NCBI GenBank assembly: GCA_902773005.1
Contig: CACYCS010000010.1
Location: forward strand, 1-34,142
Length of the DNA stretch: 34,142 nt
Origin: an uncultured Erysipelotrichaceae bacterium
Lineage (GTDB): Bacteria > Bacillota_I > Bacilli_A > RFN20 > CAG-826
Reading direction: 5' to 3'
Shown: positions 24,396-33,080 of the stretch, piece by piece
Position numbering within the stretch: position 1 is the stretch's first letter
Layout: each line of letters starts with the position of its first letter
The notes under the pieces: model-generated
Seen by the model: only the letters and a program-made list of their open reading frames with translations
What the model was told of the DNA's origin: nothing
Database searches by the model: none
Position numbers and translations under genes: made by a program

Positions 24396-25094
24396 ATGAC
24401 CGTGCTCTCCTTCCCCGAGATCGATTCCACGAACCTTTATCTAAAAAGGAATCGCGAGGATCTTAGAGATCTCACTTTCGCCAAAGCGGAATTCCAATCC
24501 GCGGGAAGGGGGAGCCACGGCCGAGGCTGGGTGGCAGAAAAAGGAGTCAATCTCCTTTTTTCTATACTCATCAAAGACCCTTCTAAACTATCTTATGGAA
24601 GCTTCTTATCCCTCGTAATCGCGACAGGGGTCGCTTCCTTTTTGGAAAACGAGCTTCAGATACAGGACGTTTCCATCAAGTGGCCGAACGATATCTATGT
24701 TTGCGGAAAGAAAATATGCGGCATCCTGATCGAAGGGGAATTATCCTCTTATCTCACGATTGGAATCGGACTCAACGTAAACCAGAAAGAATTCGTTGGC
24801 GAATATCGGAGAACCCCTACTTCTTTATCGATAGAGGCGGGCAAGGCATTCGATTTGGAATCGCTTAGCAAGCGTCTATTCGCTCATCTAGAAAAGATTC
24901 TAGGCGATATCGGGAGCAAAGCCGATTATCTTGTCTATTTCAACTCACACGACTTCTTGCGCGGCAGACGCGTCTATGTTTTGGGAGTAGAAGGCGAATG
25001 CGTTGCCGATGGCGTCAATGATGATTTTGCCCTAAAATGCATACATGGGTCGCACGAAATCATTGTGGCCACTGGCGAAATATCCATTCTATAA
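24396..25094 (+). CDS. birA: Biotin-protein ligase, class I (no DNA-binding domain)
   Basis: Activates biotin to biotinyl-AMP and attaches it to the carrier lysine. From the ATG at 24396 it is 232 aa. GRGSHGRGW (37-45), KWPND (95-99) and K-ICGILIE (106-113) are the biotin/ATP-binding and catalytic motifs. There is no N-terminal helix-turn-helix, so it is not expected to repress biotin genes. The longer frame starting at 24141 runs inside oadB and is rejected. Last gene of the operon, 23 nt after oadB, followed by a strong terminator. Confidence 0.93.
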   Translation: MTVLSFPEIDSTNLYLKRNREDLRDLTFAKAEFQSAGRGSHGRGWVAEKGVNLLFSILIKDPSKLSYGSFLSLVIATGVASFLENELQIQDVSIKWPNDIYVCGKKICGILIEGELSSYLTIGIGLNVNQKEFVGEYRRTPTSLSIEAGKAFDLESLSKRLFAHLEKILGDIGSKADYLVYFNSHDFLRGRRVYVLGVEGECVADGVNDDFALKCIHGSHEIIVATGEISIL

Positions 25095-25111
25095 TTCAAC
25101 TTTCGATCCTT

Positions 25112-25137
25112 GCTAGGCGATCGCCTAGCTATTTTTT
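25112..25137 (+). terminator. Terminator of the pckA-oad-birA operon
   Basis: GCTAGGC (25112-25118), GATC loop, GCCTAGC (25123-25129), then TATTTTTT. Confidence 0.9.
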
Positions 25138-25331
25138 GCATATGCTGCATCTTCTTGCATCGATAGATGACGCATAAAGCAATGCCGAAGATGAAGGAGC
25201 GGAGTGGTCCCCACTTCGTAGAAGCAGCAAGGAACGCCACTAGGCAAGGCAAGAGAATCATTAGTGAATCAAATAGTGACTCCTAAGGTAGTTCCATATG
25301 TGCGTTGAGCTGTTTCTTCCATTCGTTGTTA
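25138..25331. other. Intergenic region between convergent operons
   Basis: About 190 nt with no recognisable gene or site. Confidence 0.5.
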
Positions 25332-25357
25332 AAACAGCGCACGCGTGTGCGCTGTTT
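25332..25357 (-). terminator. Hairpin terminator between convergent genes
   Basis: AAACAGCGCAC (25332-25342), GCGT loop, GTGCGCTGTTT (25347-25357): perfect 11-bp stem. The minus-strand tail is TTTTAAC and the plus-strand side is also T-rich, so it may act in both directions. Confidence 0.75.
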
Positions 25358-25378
25358 CGTTCATATTTTGGCTTGCAA

Positions 25379-25660
25379 TCAGGCAGCCGCTTCCTTTTTG
25401 GTATCCTCTTCTTTCGCCTGCTCTTTCGGGGATTTCAAGGAACGAATCATCTTGATGAGGGTGAAGACGAATAGGAATCCGAATCCGAAGATCGCAACAC
25501 TGGTGATGACGGTCAGGGTGATTGCCTTATCAAGCGGCAACTCATGAACCTGCTCAACCGATTCGAAGTTCCCGATATAGGACATGAGCGGGACCAGAAC
25601 GATGATTAGGAAGATGATGACGACGAGGCTCGGAATCAGGATTGCTAGATACTTTTTCAT
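25379..25660 (-). CDS. Small two-helix membrane protein of unknown function
   Basis: 93 aa, with hydrophobic segments at about 5-29 and 48-72 and a Lys/Glu/Ala-rich cytoplasmic tail. I recognise no family. Reality as a gene is supported by a good promoter (TTGCGA, 17 nt, extended -10 TATCCT) ending 10 nt before the ATG, and by the terminator behind it. No SD sequence is visible, so the transcript would be nearly leaderless. Confidence 0.75.
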   Translation of the reverse strand: MKKYLAILIPSLVVIIFLIIVLVPLMSYIGNFESVEQVHELPLDKAITLTVITSVAIFGFGFLFVFTLIKMIRSLKSPKEQAKEEDTKKEAAA

Positions 25661-25670
25661 GGCTAATTAA

Positions 25671-25699
25671 AGGATAGCACTACTGCAGCATTATCGCAA
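25671..25699 (-). promoter_or_regulatory. Leaderless-type promoter of the small membrane protein
   Basis: Minus strand TTGCGA (25694-25699), 17 nt, TGC TATCCT (25671-25676), 10 nt before the ATG. Confidence 0.6.
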
Positions 25700-25748
25700 A
25701 AGCGTTTCGAGGGGCAAGTGTGAAAGCCGATCGCCTCCCTACCGCTTA

Positions 25749-27770
25749 TCATTCCGCGTCGACGATCCTGCCGAAGCTATCCACCTGTTTCCCGCCTGCG
25801 ATATAGGACTCATAGGAATTCTGGTATCGCGTGCATAGGCTCGCGTAGGATGCATTTCCTGGATACTCCATCACCACAGCCGAATAATAGGCATATTGGT
25901 ATTTCGCGATATTCGCCTTGTTGAAGTAGACGAGGGTGGTCTCATCTTCGCTGCCAGCGTTCCAGACCAAGCCGAACTCCTCGTATTTCGAGGCGATCTG
26001 ATCGTATTGGGTCGCGTCGGATTCGTCGTTGGCGAGCAGGAAGACGATCGGGGTATCATTGCTAAGCCCTGCGTAGGTCGACGAAAGCAATCCTCCGAAT
26101 CTCACGTCTCCGCCGACGTAGACTAGATTCTCGGCCGCGACGCCAAAGGGCATTAGCCCAACGTGTTTCCCTTCCGAGTCGTTTTCGTAGAAATCCGCGA
26201 TCAGGTCATGGGCAACCTGCTTGTAGTCGATGCAATAATACGCATCGTCTTCTTCGGACTTCTCATACGCGGTCACATAGACCCAGGAATCGTTATCGAC
26301 AAGAGTGAAATCTTCGCGCGGATGGCCCTTGAAGAGGATATCGTAATCATTGCCGTAGACGCGGTAGGCAAAGCGGATGTTCCAAGTGTAATTCAGATAG
26401 TAATTGGTAAGCGCGAGGATGATGGCGCTTTCTTGGGCATCGGTCAAATCCGCGGCATCGATTTTGGTCGGCACGAAGGTGCCGGCATCGGCTGAGGCCT
26501 TCTTGCGGCGATAGAGATTCTTCCAGTTCGCGCGATTATGGAGGAAGGAATAGAACCTCGCGTAGTCGGCTGCGTTCTGGAAGACCTGGACGTATTCGTC
26601 AGAGAGGTCAGCATAGTCTGCAGGGAGATCAATCGTAGTTTCCGCGATCACCCCAACCGAGGACTGCCTGATGCGCCCGCCGATGAAGACGAGTTTGTCC
26701 TCCGGGACAGAGGTCTCTCCATCGTCGAGCGTGGCGCGGGTGAATTGACGCTCGATTTCAGCCCTATCGGAGCCAAACATGAGGGACAGGTATTCGTTTT
26801 TCTGCGTTTCCGTTAGGGAAGAGACATGCTGGTCGATGGTCATGTAGTCGACGTTAGCCATCGTGGAGTCAAAGCCAAAAGAAACGGTCTGCTCGGCAGG
26901 GAGGACGACGGGATGCTTGCCATCAAGCACGCTTTGGAGTTTCCATCCTTCCGGCGTAACTTTGCTAAGGTCGACTTGGCTGAGCAAAGTGAAACGCGAA
27001 TCGCTAGCAAGCGGGATGCAGCGCTCGTACCCACTCGTGAATTCGTTGGCATAGCTTTCTAGCACCGCTTCTCCATCTTGGGCAAAGGAAGCATAGGCGC
27101 TGGAGATGAGTTCTTCTGCTTCACTAAGGCGCGTGGAATAAACCTCGAAGGAAGACTTGTCGGTCTTGCCGGTGATGAAGCGCTTCACGTACTCGACCGA
27201 TGTCGCCGAGCCGTCGCTAGCCATATAGATGTGCCAGTCGGATTCGGAGAGGCCGCTTTCAATGGCGATTTTGACGCCAGCCATGACCTTGTAGTCGGTT
27301 GTGTAGATGTTGAAGAAGGCGTCGGGATCGGCCTCATGGAGCTCCTTCATCTTGTCGATCGTGACTTTGAATCCGGCGGCGGTCAATCCGTAATTGGTGT
27401 TATTGGCCGGGTCGAAGCCAAGATTATGGAACGAGGTTTGGTCGATGCCGGCATAGGTCTTGCCCCTTTCGATCCAGGCATAGATCTCGTCTCCCGATTC
27501 GATGGATTTGAGCGCGCCTAGGACCGGTGGCAAAGTCGCTGCGGCCAGGATGAAGTTATATTGCTTCTTCTTGACGATCGGGCCCACGGGCTCGGAAGAG
27601 AGTTCGGGCTCCCCGGAAGGGATTTCAGGCGTTTCCGAGGAAACGGGTTGGGGCTCTTCGCTAGAAGGCTCTTTGCTTTGGACGGAGCTTGATGGCTGCG
27701 GATTTCCGCAGGAAGCAAGCACCATCGAGGCTAGTAGCCCAGTTAGCGAGAGCACTTTGATTCTTTTCAT
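25749..27770 (-). CDS. Large lipoprotein with glycosyltransferase-like motifs
   Basis: 673 aa. The signal peptide ends in lipobox LASC with Cys21; a Ser/Pro/Glu-rich linker reaches about residue 65. The body begins YNFILAAATLPPVLGAL and contains DAFFNIYTTDYK and WHIYMASDGSATS, suggestive of a Rossmann-like half. A second half contains ILFKGHPREDF (G482-H483-P484) and GGDVRFGGLLSSTYAGLS (to about 568). A KxHP motif and a late G-SST motif are reminiscent of sialyltransferase-like and teichoic-acid-type GT-B enzymes, but those are cytoplasmic, whereas this protein is predicted outside the cell. Function is therefore unknown; a repurposed binding protein is as likely as an enzyme. The GGAG site lies 11 nt before the ATG. 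Confidence 0.8.
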   Translation of the reverse strand: MKRIKVLSLTGLLASMVLASCGNPQPSSSVQSKEPSSEEPQPVSSETPEIPSGEPELSSEPVGPIVKKKQYNFILAAATLPPVLGALKSIESGDEIYAWIERGKTYAGIDQTSFHNLGFDPANNTNYGLTAAGFKVTIDKMKELHEADPDAFFNIYTTDYKVMAGVKIAIESGLSESDWHIYMASDGSATSVEYVKRFITGKTDKSSFEVYSTRLSEAEELISSAYASFAQDGEAVLESYANEFTSGYERCIPLASDSRFTLLSQVDLSKVTPEGWKLQSVLDGKHPVVLPAEQTVSFGFDSTMANVDYMTIDQHVSSLTETQKNEYLSLMFGSDRAEIERQFTRATLDDGETSVPEDKLVFIGGRIRQSSVGVIAETTIDLPADYADLSDEYVQVFQNAADYARFYSFLHNRANWKNLYRRKKASADAGTFVPTKIDAADLTDAQESAIILALTNYYLNYTWNIRFAYRVYGNDYDILFKGHPREDFTLVDNDSWVYVTAYEKSEEDDAYYCIDYKQVAHDLIADFYENDSEGKHVGLMPFGVAAENLVYVGGDVRFGGLLSSTYAGLSNDTPIVFLLANDESDATQYDQIASKYEEFGLVWNAGSEDETTLVYFNKANIAKYQYAYYSAVVMEYPGNASYASLCTRYQNSYESYIAGGKQVDSFGRIVDAE

Positions 27771-27812
27771 GGTGATGATTACTCCGTAATTTCGTAGAAC
27801 AGATACTGGGCA

Positions 27813-27818
27813 ATTATA
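27813..27818 (-). promoter_or_regulatory. -10 box of the large lipoprotein gene
   Basis: TATAAT on the minus strand, flanked by GGGC and GCCC (27808-27822), an imperfect dyad over the -10 box. The -35 is weak (TTGTTA with 19-nt spacing). Confidence 0.5.
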
Positions 27819-27970
27819 GCCCTTATGCGCAGGTAGTTAACAACCAATTTCCCCTAACGTCAGACATTGATACCGCGTCGAGGCAATTTGGGTGCATCCA
27901 TGCATTTGTTTCCGCCGATTTAGCCCGCTTGTCGCTGGGATCAGGGCTTAGTTCAGGCTGAGCACCAAAT

Positions 27971-28000
27971 AAAAAGAGCTGCCGAAATTAGCGACAGCCC
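27971..28000 (-). terminator. Terminator of the family 3 glycosidase gene
   Basis: Minus strand 9-bp stem with two G:T pairs (27976-27984 with 27992-28000), 7-nt loop, followed by TTTTTATTT. Confidence 0.88.
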
Positions 28001-28019
28001 TAGTCATATTTGAATGCGA

Positions 28020-30995
28020 TTAGGCTTTCTTTTTGTTAAGGACAATGGTCACCACTAGCATCGCTAGGCTTATCCCGGCGATGATGCCAGAGCCGATCGC
28101 AAGCCACTTGGTGGCGGTCAGATACCATTCCTCGGTGACGCTGATCTTGGTCGTATCGGCATAGCCATTCATCGCAAGGGAATGGGAGACGCTATAGACG
28201 ATGTGCTTGGCCGCGGTTTGGACGGCGCGGGTGACGACGGGGTCATTGGCGTAGCCATCTAATGTCGCCATGGGCTCTCCTGGCTTGGTGCTGCCATCCC
28301 AGATGTCTTGGCCCGCGAGGACGCCGCTAGCGACATCCATGTAGGTGGCAAATACCGAGCAATCGGTGATGGCGGCGCCTTTGACGCCCCACTCCTTGCG
28401 GAGGACGGTGGTCATGAGGGAGTAGTCATTGCCCGCCCAGATGACGCCCATGCGATTGAAGCTGCTCATGACTCCGCTTCCTCCTCCTAAGGCAGTGCCT
28501 TCGAAGGCGCGGAGGTAGAGTTCGCGGATCGATTGCTCATTCGCCCAGGTGGATAAGCCATATCGCCCGGATTCCTGATCGTTTAGGGCGAAGTGCTTGG
28601 TGAAGACGTAGACGCCTTTGGATTGGATCCCCGAGACTTCGTGCTGCTGCATGTTGCTAGAGAGGACGGGGTCTTCGGAATAGTATTCGAAGTTGCGTCC
28701 GCAATAGGGGTTGCGATGGATGTTGGAGCCAGGGCCGTAGAGTCCAGCGTATTGGGCGTTGAGGCAATCCTCGCCGATGCATTCGCCCATCCGCTTGAGG
28801 AGAGCGATGTTGCGGGTGCTTGCCATGACGTCTTCGGAGGTATAGGCCATGCCATGGGCTCCTTCAGCCCCTCCTATCAAAGCGGCGGTAAATCCCTGAG
28901 GGCCGTTCTCGTCGCGGGTCGAGGGAAGCGCCATCGATTCGACGGGCATAGTGAGGTGGAAGCCATTGTAGATGAGGTTCGTGAGCTCGCCATAGCTAGC
29001 TTGGCTAACGAGCTTCTGGTAGCGTTCGTCATCAAGGTCTTCGACGTTTCTTAGCATGACTGTAGTGAGCTCGCTATCGACGCCCATGTCAGGAAGCGGG
29101 GCGTTAAGGTATTCGGAATAGTATTTCTCCTTCATCGCCTCGACGCGCCTCTTTCTAGTAGAGGTTGAATAATCTAAGCCATCCTCCCACATCTTCTCGT
29201 TGATTTTCAAGGAGACCGCGGAAGTCGGGAAGGTGCCATTCCAGTCGGAACGGGTGAGGTAAGTGATCTTCTGATCGCTCGTGCCTTCGTAGCGATTTAA
29301 GTCCGCGTGGTCGAAGGCGTTTGTGATCTTATAGCCCGTCTCTTCGGAGGTGCTTGCGGTGACGTCATCAATTCCTGAGACTGCCCATGTTTTGACTAGA
29401 CTCGCGTCTCCGTCATCGTCCATGCCGCTATAGCCTAACGAAGCCAAGACGTTATTGTTGGCGTCATGGGCGTTTCTTCCGACCGTGAAATGGTAATCGC
29501 CATCGAGGATGAAGGTCTTTTTGCCTTCGGCGTCGTAGCTCGCGAGGTCCCTTTTCTTGACCGAGACCTTCACGGTTTCGCTTTCTCCGGCATCAAGCAT
29601 CTTCGTCTTGTCGAAGCCGCCTAAGACGATCGCGCTTTTCTCGACGTGGTTGGCTTTGTCGTAATCGGTGTAGGTCGGGGAAACGTAGATCTCGACCGCG
29701 TGCTTCCCAGAGACGATTCCGGTATTGGTGACTTTGACGCTTGCTTCGATGAGATCGCCTTTTTCTTCGATCGAGAAATCGCTATAGCCCCAGGTGGTGT
29801 AGGAATCGCCATACCCGAAAGGATAGGCGACGTCTTTATGGTAGTCGTATCCTGCGGTATTGCCTTTCCCCATGATGAGGTCGGCGTAGCGGGTCTCGTA
29901 GTAGCGGTAACCGATGTAGATGCCCTCTTGGTAAACGATGTAGTTCTCGTTGCATTTATCGACTCTGCCGTCTTTGTTGTATTGCGACCATCCGGTGCTA
30001 TATTGGCGCGTCCCAGCTGAGGAATTGGTGAAGGCGTGGAGGCCGAAGTTCACGATGCTAGGGGAAGAGAGGTTATCCTTGAGGAAGGTATCGCTTAGCC
30101 TGCCTGAGAAGTTGCGCTTCCCGCTAAGTAGCTCTGCGACCGCGGTCATCCCAGTCGTCCCGACGCCGCCGATCCAAGCGGCCGCGTCGATCCCATAGGC
30201 AGGATCATCGATGAAGTCGAGCTGAAGCGAATTGCTGCCATTGAGCAAGACCACGATCTTATTGATCTTGCCTTCGTCTTTTAAGGCTTTTAGCCCTAGA
30301 AGCATATCCTTCTCGTTCTGATTCAAGACGAGGTAATTGCCGTTGGTCCCATCGGAGCACTCGGTCATCGGGAGGTCATTTCCTTCGCCGCCGCTACGGG
30401 CCAAAACCACGATGGCGTTTGGATAATCGGGGAGGGTCGCTTCGATGTCGCTAGTCATGACTTCCGCCCAAGGGGCTTCGTTGATCTTGTACTGGTCGAT
30501 CGTTCCGCCCGTGGTTTCGGCGGTGGCTCTGCGATAGTTAGAAAGGTCTTGGAGGTAGCGAATGTAGAGCTCGCGGTTCGTGGAGGAACTTCCGAATTCG
30601 GCGTTCATGGCCTTGCGCAAGCTGATCGCGTCGTTGGTGCTCACTTGGCCAGAGCCCGTTCCACCGTAAATCGGGTCTACGGAAGAGGTGCTGAATAAAG
30701 AGAATGTGGCGCTAGAAGAGAAGGGCAGCGTCTTGTTTTCGTTCTTCAGAAGCACCGCGCCTTCCGCCTCTAGCTCGGTGCAGAGCCTTCCTTCTTCCTC
30801 GACTTGCTTTTCGACGGAATCGAATTCCGAGGAATAATAGATCGCGTCTTTGCTTAGTGCGGCGGAATCGCTTTTGATGCCAAGTAGCGAATTCAGCTGC
30901 GGGCGGTAGGATTTGAGGACCGTATTGCCCACCGCTCCAACCACGGTCAGTCCGCCGAAAACGGCGGCGAGGCTTATCCATAATGCTTTTTTCAT
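28020..30995 (-). CDS. Domain-swapped family 3 glycoside hydrolase, membrane-anchored at both ends
   Basis: About 991 aa from the ATG at 30993-30995, fixed by AAGGAGA upstream; the frame to 31028 is longer. The domain order is reversed relative to ordinary GH3 beta-glucosidases. The C-terminal-type domain comes first (EGAVLLKNENKTLPF, residues 79-92), then a fibronectin-III-like domain (about 420-530). The catalytic barrel is last: KHFALNDQE from K800, VMSSFNRMG, and AAITDCSV with the predicted nucleophile D878. This permuted order is known from some Clostridia and rumen glycosidases. A hydrophobic helix lies at each end (about 4-24 and 964-986, followed by KKK), so the enzyme should be tethered twice, outside the membrane. 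Sugar specificity unknown. Confidence 0.92.
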   Translation of the reverse strand: MKKALWISLAAVFGGLTVVGAVGNTVLKSYRPQLNSLLGIKSDSAALSKDAIYYSSEFDSVEKQVEEEGRLCTELEAEGAVLLKNENKTLPFSSSATFSLFSTSSVDPIYGGTGSGQVSTNDAISLRKAMNAEFGSSSTNRELYIRYLQDLSNYRRATAETTGGTIDQYKINEAPWAEVMTSDIEATLPDYPNAIVVLARSGGEGNDLPMTECSDGTNGNYLVLNQNEKDMLLGLKALKDEGKINKIVVLLNGSNSLQLDFIDDPAYGIDAAAWIGGVGTTGMTAVAELLSGKRNFSGRLSDTFLKDNLSSPSIVNFGLHAFTNSSAGTRQYSTGWSQYNKDGRVDKCNENYIVYQEGIYIGYRYYETRYADLIMGKGNTAGYDYHKDVAYPFGYGDSYTTWGYSDFSIEEKGDLIEASVKVTNTGIVSGKHAVEIYVSPTYTDYDKANHVEKSAIVLGGFDKTKMLDAGESETVKVSVKKRDLASYDAEGKKTFILDGDYHFTVGRNAHDANNNVLASLGYSGMDDDGDASLVKTWAVSGIDDVTASTSEETGYKITNAFDHADLNRYEGTSDQKITYLTRSDWNGTFPTSAVSLKINEKMWEDGLDYSTSTRKRRVEAMKEKYYSEYLNAPLPDMGVDSELTTVMLRNVEDLDDERYQKLVSQASYGELTNLIYNGFHLTMPVESMALPSTRDENGPQGFTAALIGGAEGAHGMAYTSEDVMASTRNIALLKRMGECIGEDCLNAQYAGLYGPGSNIHRNPYCGRNFEYYSEDPVLSSNMQQHEVSGIQSKGVYVFTKHFALNDQESGRYGLSTWANEQSIRELYLRAFEGTALGGGSGVMSSFNRMGVIWAGNDYSLMTTVLRKEWGVKGAAITDCSVFATYMDVASGVLAGQDIWDGSTKPGEPMATLDGYANDPVVTRAVQTAAKHIVYSVSHSLAMNGYADTTKISVTEEWYLTATKWLAIGSGIIAGISLAMLVVTIVLNKKKA

Positions 30996-31012
30996 GTTTC
31001 TTGTCTCCTTAG

Positions 31013-31049
31013 CAAAACCCCTCGCCAAAAGGAAAGTTTCGGCGAGGGG
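31013..31049 (-). terminator. Intercistronic terminator/attenuator between the lipoprotein and glycosidase genes
   Basis: Minus strand 9-bp stem CCCCTCGCC/GGCGAGGGG (arms 31041-31049 and 31018-31026) followed by only four T, then the glycosidase ribosome site. No separate promoter fits between the genes, so glycosidase expression probably depends on read-through. Confidence 0.7.
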
Positions 31050-31063
31050 ATGGGGTTAATCAA

Positions 31064-32026
31064 TTAGGCTTGGGCGGATGGATCGACCCATTCGAGGGTG
31101 GCGGTGAGGTTGATCGGATCGCCGACGGGGTTGCCTTCGCCATCGACGGCTTGATGGGCGAAGTTCCAGACGAATTTCTCGTGGCCGTTCACCTTTTCGC
31201 CATGGATCTCGGTTTCGCCAATGGTCAGGACATAGACCAAGTCGTCATCGACGGTCCAGGTTCCTTCGAAGGAAGCGCCGCCATAAGATCCGCCAACGCC
31301 ATAGGTTGCTTCGAGGGAGAAGTCGCTATTGAGGACGAACTTGGCCTCGGCGCCATAGGTGCCGGATTCGCCAAAGCTGATCTCGAAGCGCTCACCCTGA
31401 TGCTCGCCATCGGCATAGAAGACAGGTCCTTTGAAGGTGTCGTTGACGACGATGGTGATGGTGCGGTCCTTATACGCCTCGGTGAGGCCTGCTTCCCAGG
31501 CTTCTTCCGTTTGGTAGGTGATTGTCTTAGAGACGATCAAGTCGACGCTGCGGTAATATCCGCCAGCGAAGGGGAACTTATAGTTTTTGAGGACGAAGTC
31601 GCCGTCTTTGTTCTTGGTTCCGGTGAACTTGGTTCCTCCGATGGCCGCTTGTAGGCTTTCGATGCCATCGTCGTCGAGGAGGCGATAGCGGAAGGAGACG
31701 GGCTCATCGACCTGTGGGATGTTCTTCTTCTCGCCCGAGTTCTGGACCATGGCCTTATAGAGGACGCCGGTATTGTCGCTATACATAAGCCCATAGAACT
31801 CGACGGATGCGAAGGCATCGTAGAGCTGGTCGTAGCTCGCGGTGATCTGATAGGCGACGGTGGCCTCTGCCTCTTGCTTGGAGGAGGCTTCTTTGGAGGG
31901 GGACTCTACGGAAGAGGCGGTTGGCTCTTTGGAGGATGGGGTGGACGATACGGATTGGCTATTTCCGCCGCAGGCCACTAAAAGGCTAGAGGCGAGAAAC
32001 AAGCCGAATGCAAATGATTTCTTCAT
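31064..32026 (-). CDS. Lipoprotein of unknown function
   Basis: 320 aa from the ATG at 32024-32026 (AAAGGAA site upstream); the frame to 32116 is longer but would bury the signal peptide. The lipobox is LVAC with Cys19, followed by a Ser/Lys/Glu linker to about residue 55. The rest is predicted beta-rich, Gly/Tyr/Asp-rich and acidic, with GTWTVDDDLVYVLTIGE near the C-terminus resembling lipocalin-like extracellular repeats. I recognise no family. It lies between a DUF6273-like membrane protein and the family 3 glycosidase, so a role in surface carbohydrate binding is possible but is only inferred from context. Confidence 0.8.
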   Translation of the reverse strand: MKKSFAFGLFLASSLLVACGGNSQSVSSTPSSKEPTASSVESPSKEASSKQEAEATVAYQITASYDQLYDAFASVEFYGLMYSDNTGVLYKAMVQNSGEKKNIPQVDEPVSFRYRLLDDDGIESLQAAIGGTKFTGTKNKDGDFVLKNYKFPFAGGYYRSVDLIVSKTITYQTEEAWEAGLTEAYKDRTITIVVNDTFKGPVFYADGEHQGERFEISFGESGTYGAEAKFVLNSDFSLEATYGVGGSYGGASFEGTWTVDDDLVYVLTIGETEIHGEKVNGHEKFVWNFAHQAVDGEGNPVGDPINLTATLEWVDPSAQA

Positions 32027-32133
32027 TGTTTGAATTCCTTTCGGGGTTTGGCAAGAATCTAACCGCTTATGCGGAAAAAGAGGAAAGCGATTCAAAAATT
32101 GCGGATTCGGCGTCAAAAACTGAGAAATATGGG

Positions 32134-33072
32134 CTAAGCTTGCTTCGCTTTCTTCTTTTTGTGATGTTTCACTAGGACCACGATCAAAATGGGTAGCCCA
32201 ATAATAAGAACCAAAGCAATCACGAGAAGAGCGATCGTGAGGGGGAGAGGGTTATTCTCGCGGAACTGCTGCTTTTCTGGCGCGTTTAAGAACAATTCCG
32301 ATTCCTCTTTGAGGCAATACTCGTGATCACGCACCTCCGTAAGCTGATTGCCGGATAATCTTTTGATATTGAGGGCAGGGCGCATGTAGATCGGCGATAC
32401 CCCGAAGACGTTATCATTGTCCTGAACGAAATCCATAAGCCAGCCGTTATAGAAGACGATGCCGACGTCATTTGGAAAGTTAGAGCGGTCGTGCGGCGAG
32501 CGGAGCCAATAGGAGGCGGAGACCCCGTTATAAGAGGAAAGCCTACTTGAGGCGGAGTCTAGGCCATAGGAAGCATCACTTGCTTCCTTGGCAGACAATA
32601 GGAAGACATGGTCCCCGTCAAGGATATTTTCCTCCGCGGCGAAATCGACCATCGGGGTTTTGCCTCCAAAGCCAAAGGAAGCCGGAATCGAAAACGCTTC
32701 ATCAGACAGGAAAGAAGGCATCACAAAGGATTTTTCTAGTGGGGTGAAGCGGTTCTCAAAGAAGTCCGCGCACCACTGCTTCGCATAGGAGCCGGTATAG
32801 CTATTGCTATCCTCATCCTTCTTTTGACGGAAGGGGATCGCTTTGCCTTCATTCGAGATAAGGCTCTCCGACCAAAGGAACATCCCCTCTTCGCCCGTAT
32901 TGGTGCAATTGGCGTCCAAAATCACGAATCGTGCGTCGAAGCGAGACCCTTCTTCTTCGATTCCAAAGAACAAGACATCGCCCTGTTGGAGAGCAATTTC
33001 ATTTGGCGAAGCGGAAGCAATAGGCGCGATCGCGGAAGTCAGCAAGAAAGGAAGCGCGAATAAATGTTTCAT
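32134..33072 (-). CDS. Secreted, membrane-anchored DUF6273-like protein
   Basis: 312 aa. A cleavable signal peptide (about 1-22, ending ASAS) is followed by a DUF6273-like domain. KQWCADFFENRF, DHVFLLSAKEA, ASYGLDSASSRLSSYNG, SASYWLRSPHDRS and MRPALNIKRL parallel the C-terminal domain of the TIR protein at 16433-18403. A C-terminal membrane helix (about 279-302) and a Lys-rich tail anchor it with the domain outside. The family is thought to be C-type-lectin/formylglycine-enzyme-like in fold; ligand unknown. There is no SD sequence; TTTATA (33081-33086) lies 8 nt before the ATG. First gene of a probable three-gene surface operon. Confidence 0.8.
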   Translation of the reverse strand: MKHLFALPFLLTSAIAPIASASPNEIALQQGDVLFFGIEEEGSRFDARFVILDANCTNTGEEGMFLWSESLISNEGKAIPFRQKKDEDSNSYTGSYAKQWCADFFENRFTPLEKSFVMPSFLSDEAFSIPASFGFGGKTPMVDFAAEENILDGDHVFLLSAKEASDASYGLDSASSRLSSYNGVSASYWLRSPHDRSNFPNDVGIVFYNGWLMDFVQDNDNVFGVSPIYMRPALNIKRLSGNQLTEVRDHEYCLKEESELFLNAPEKQQFRENNPLPLTIALLVIALVLIIGLPILIVVLVKHHKKKKAKQA

Positions 33073-33080
33073 GGCCTATA

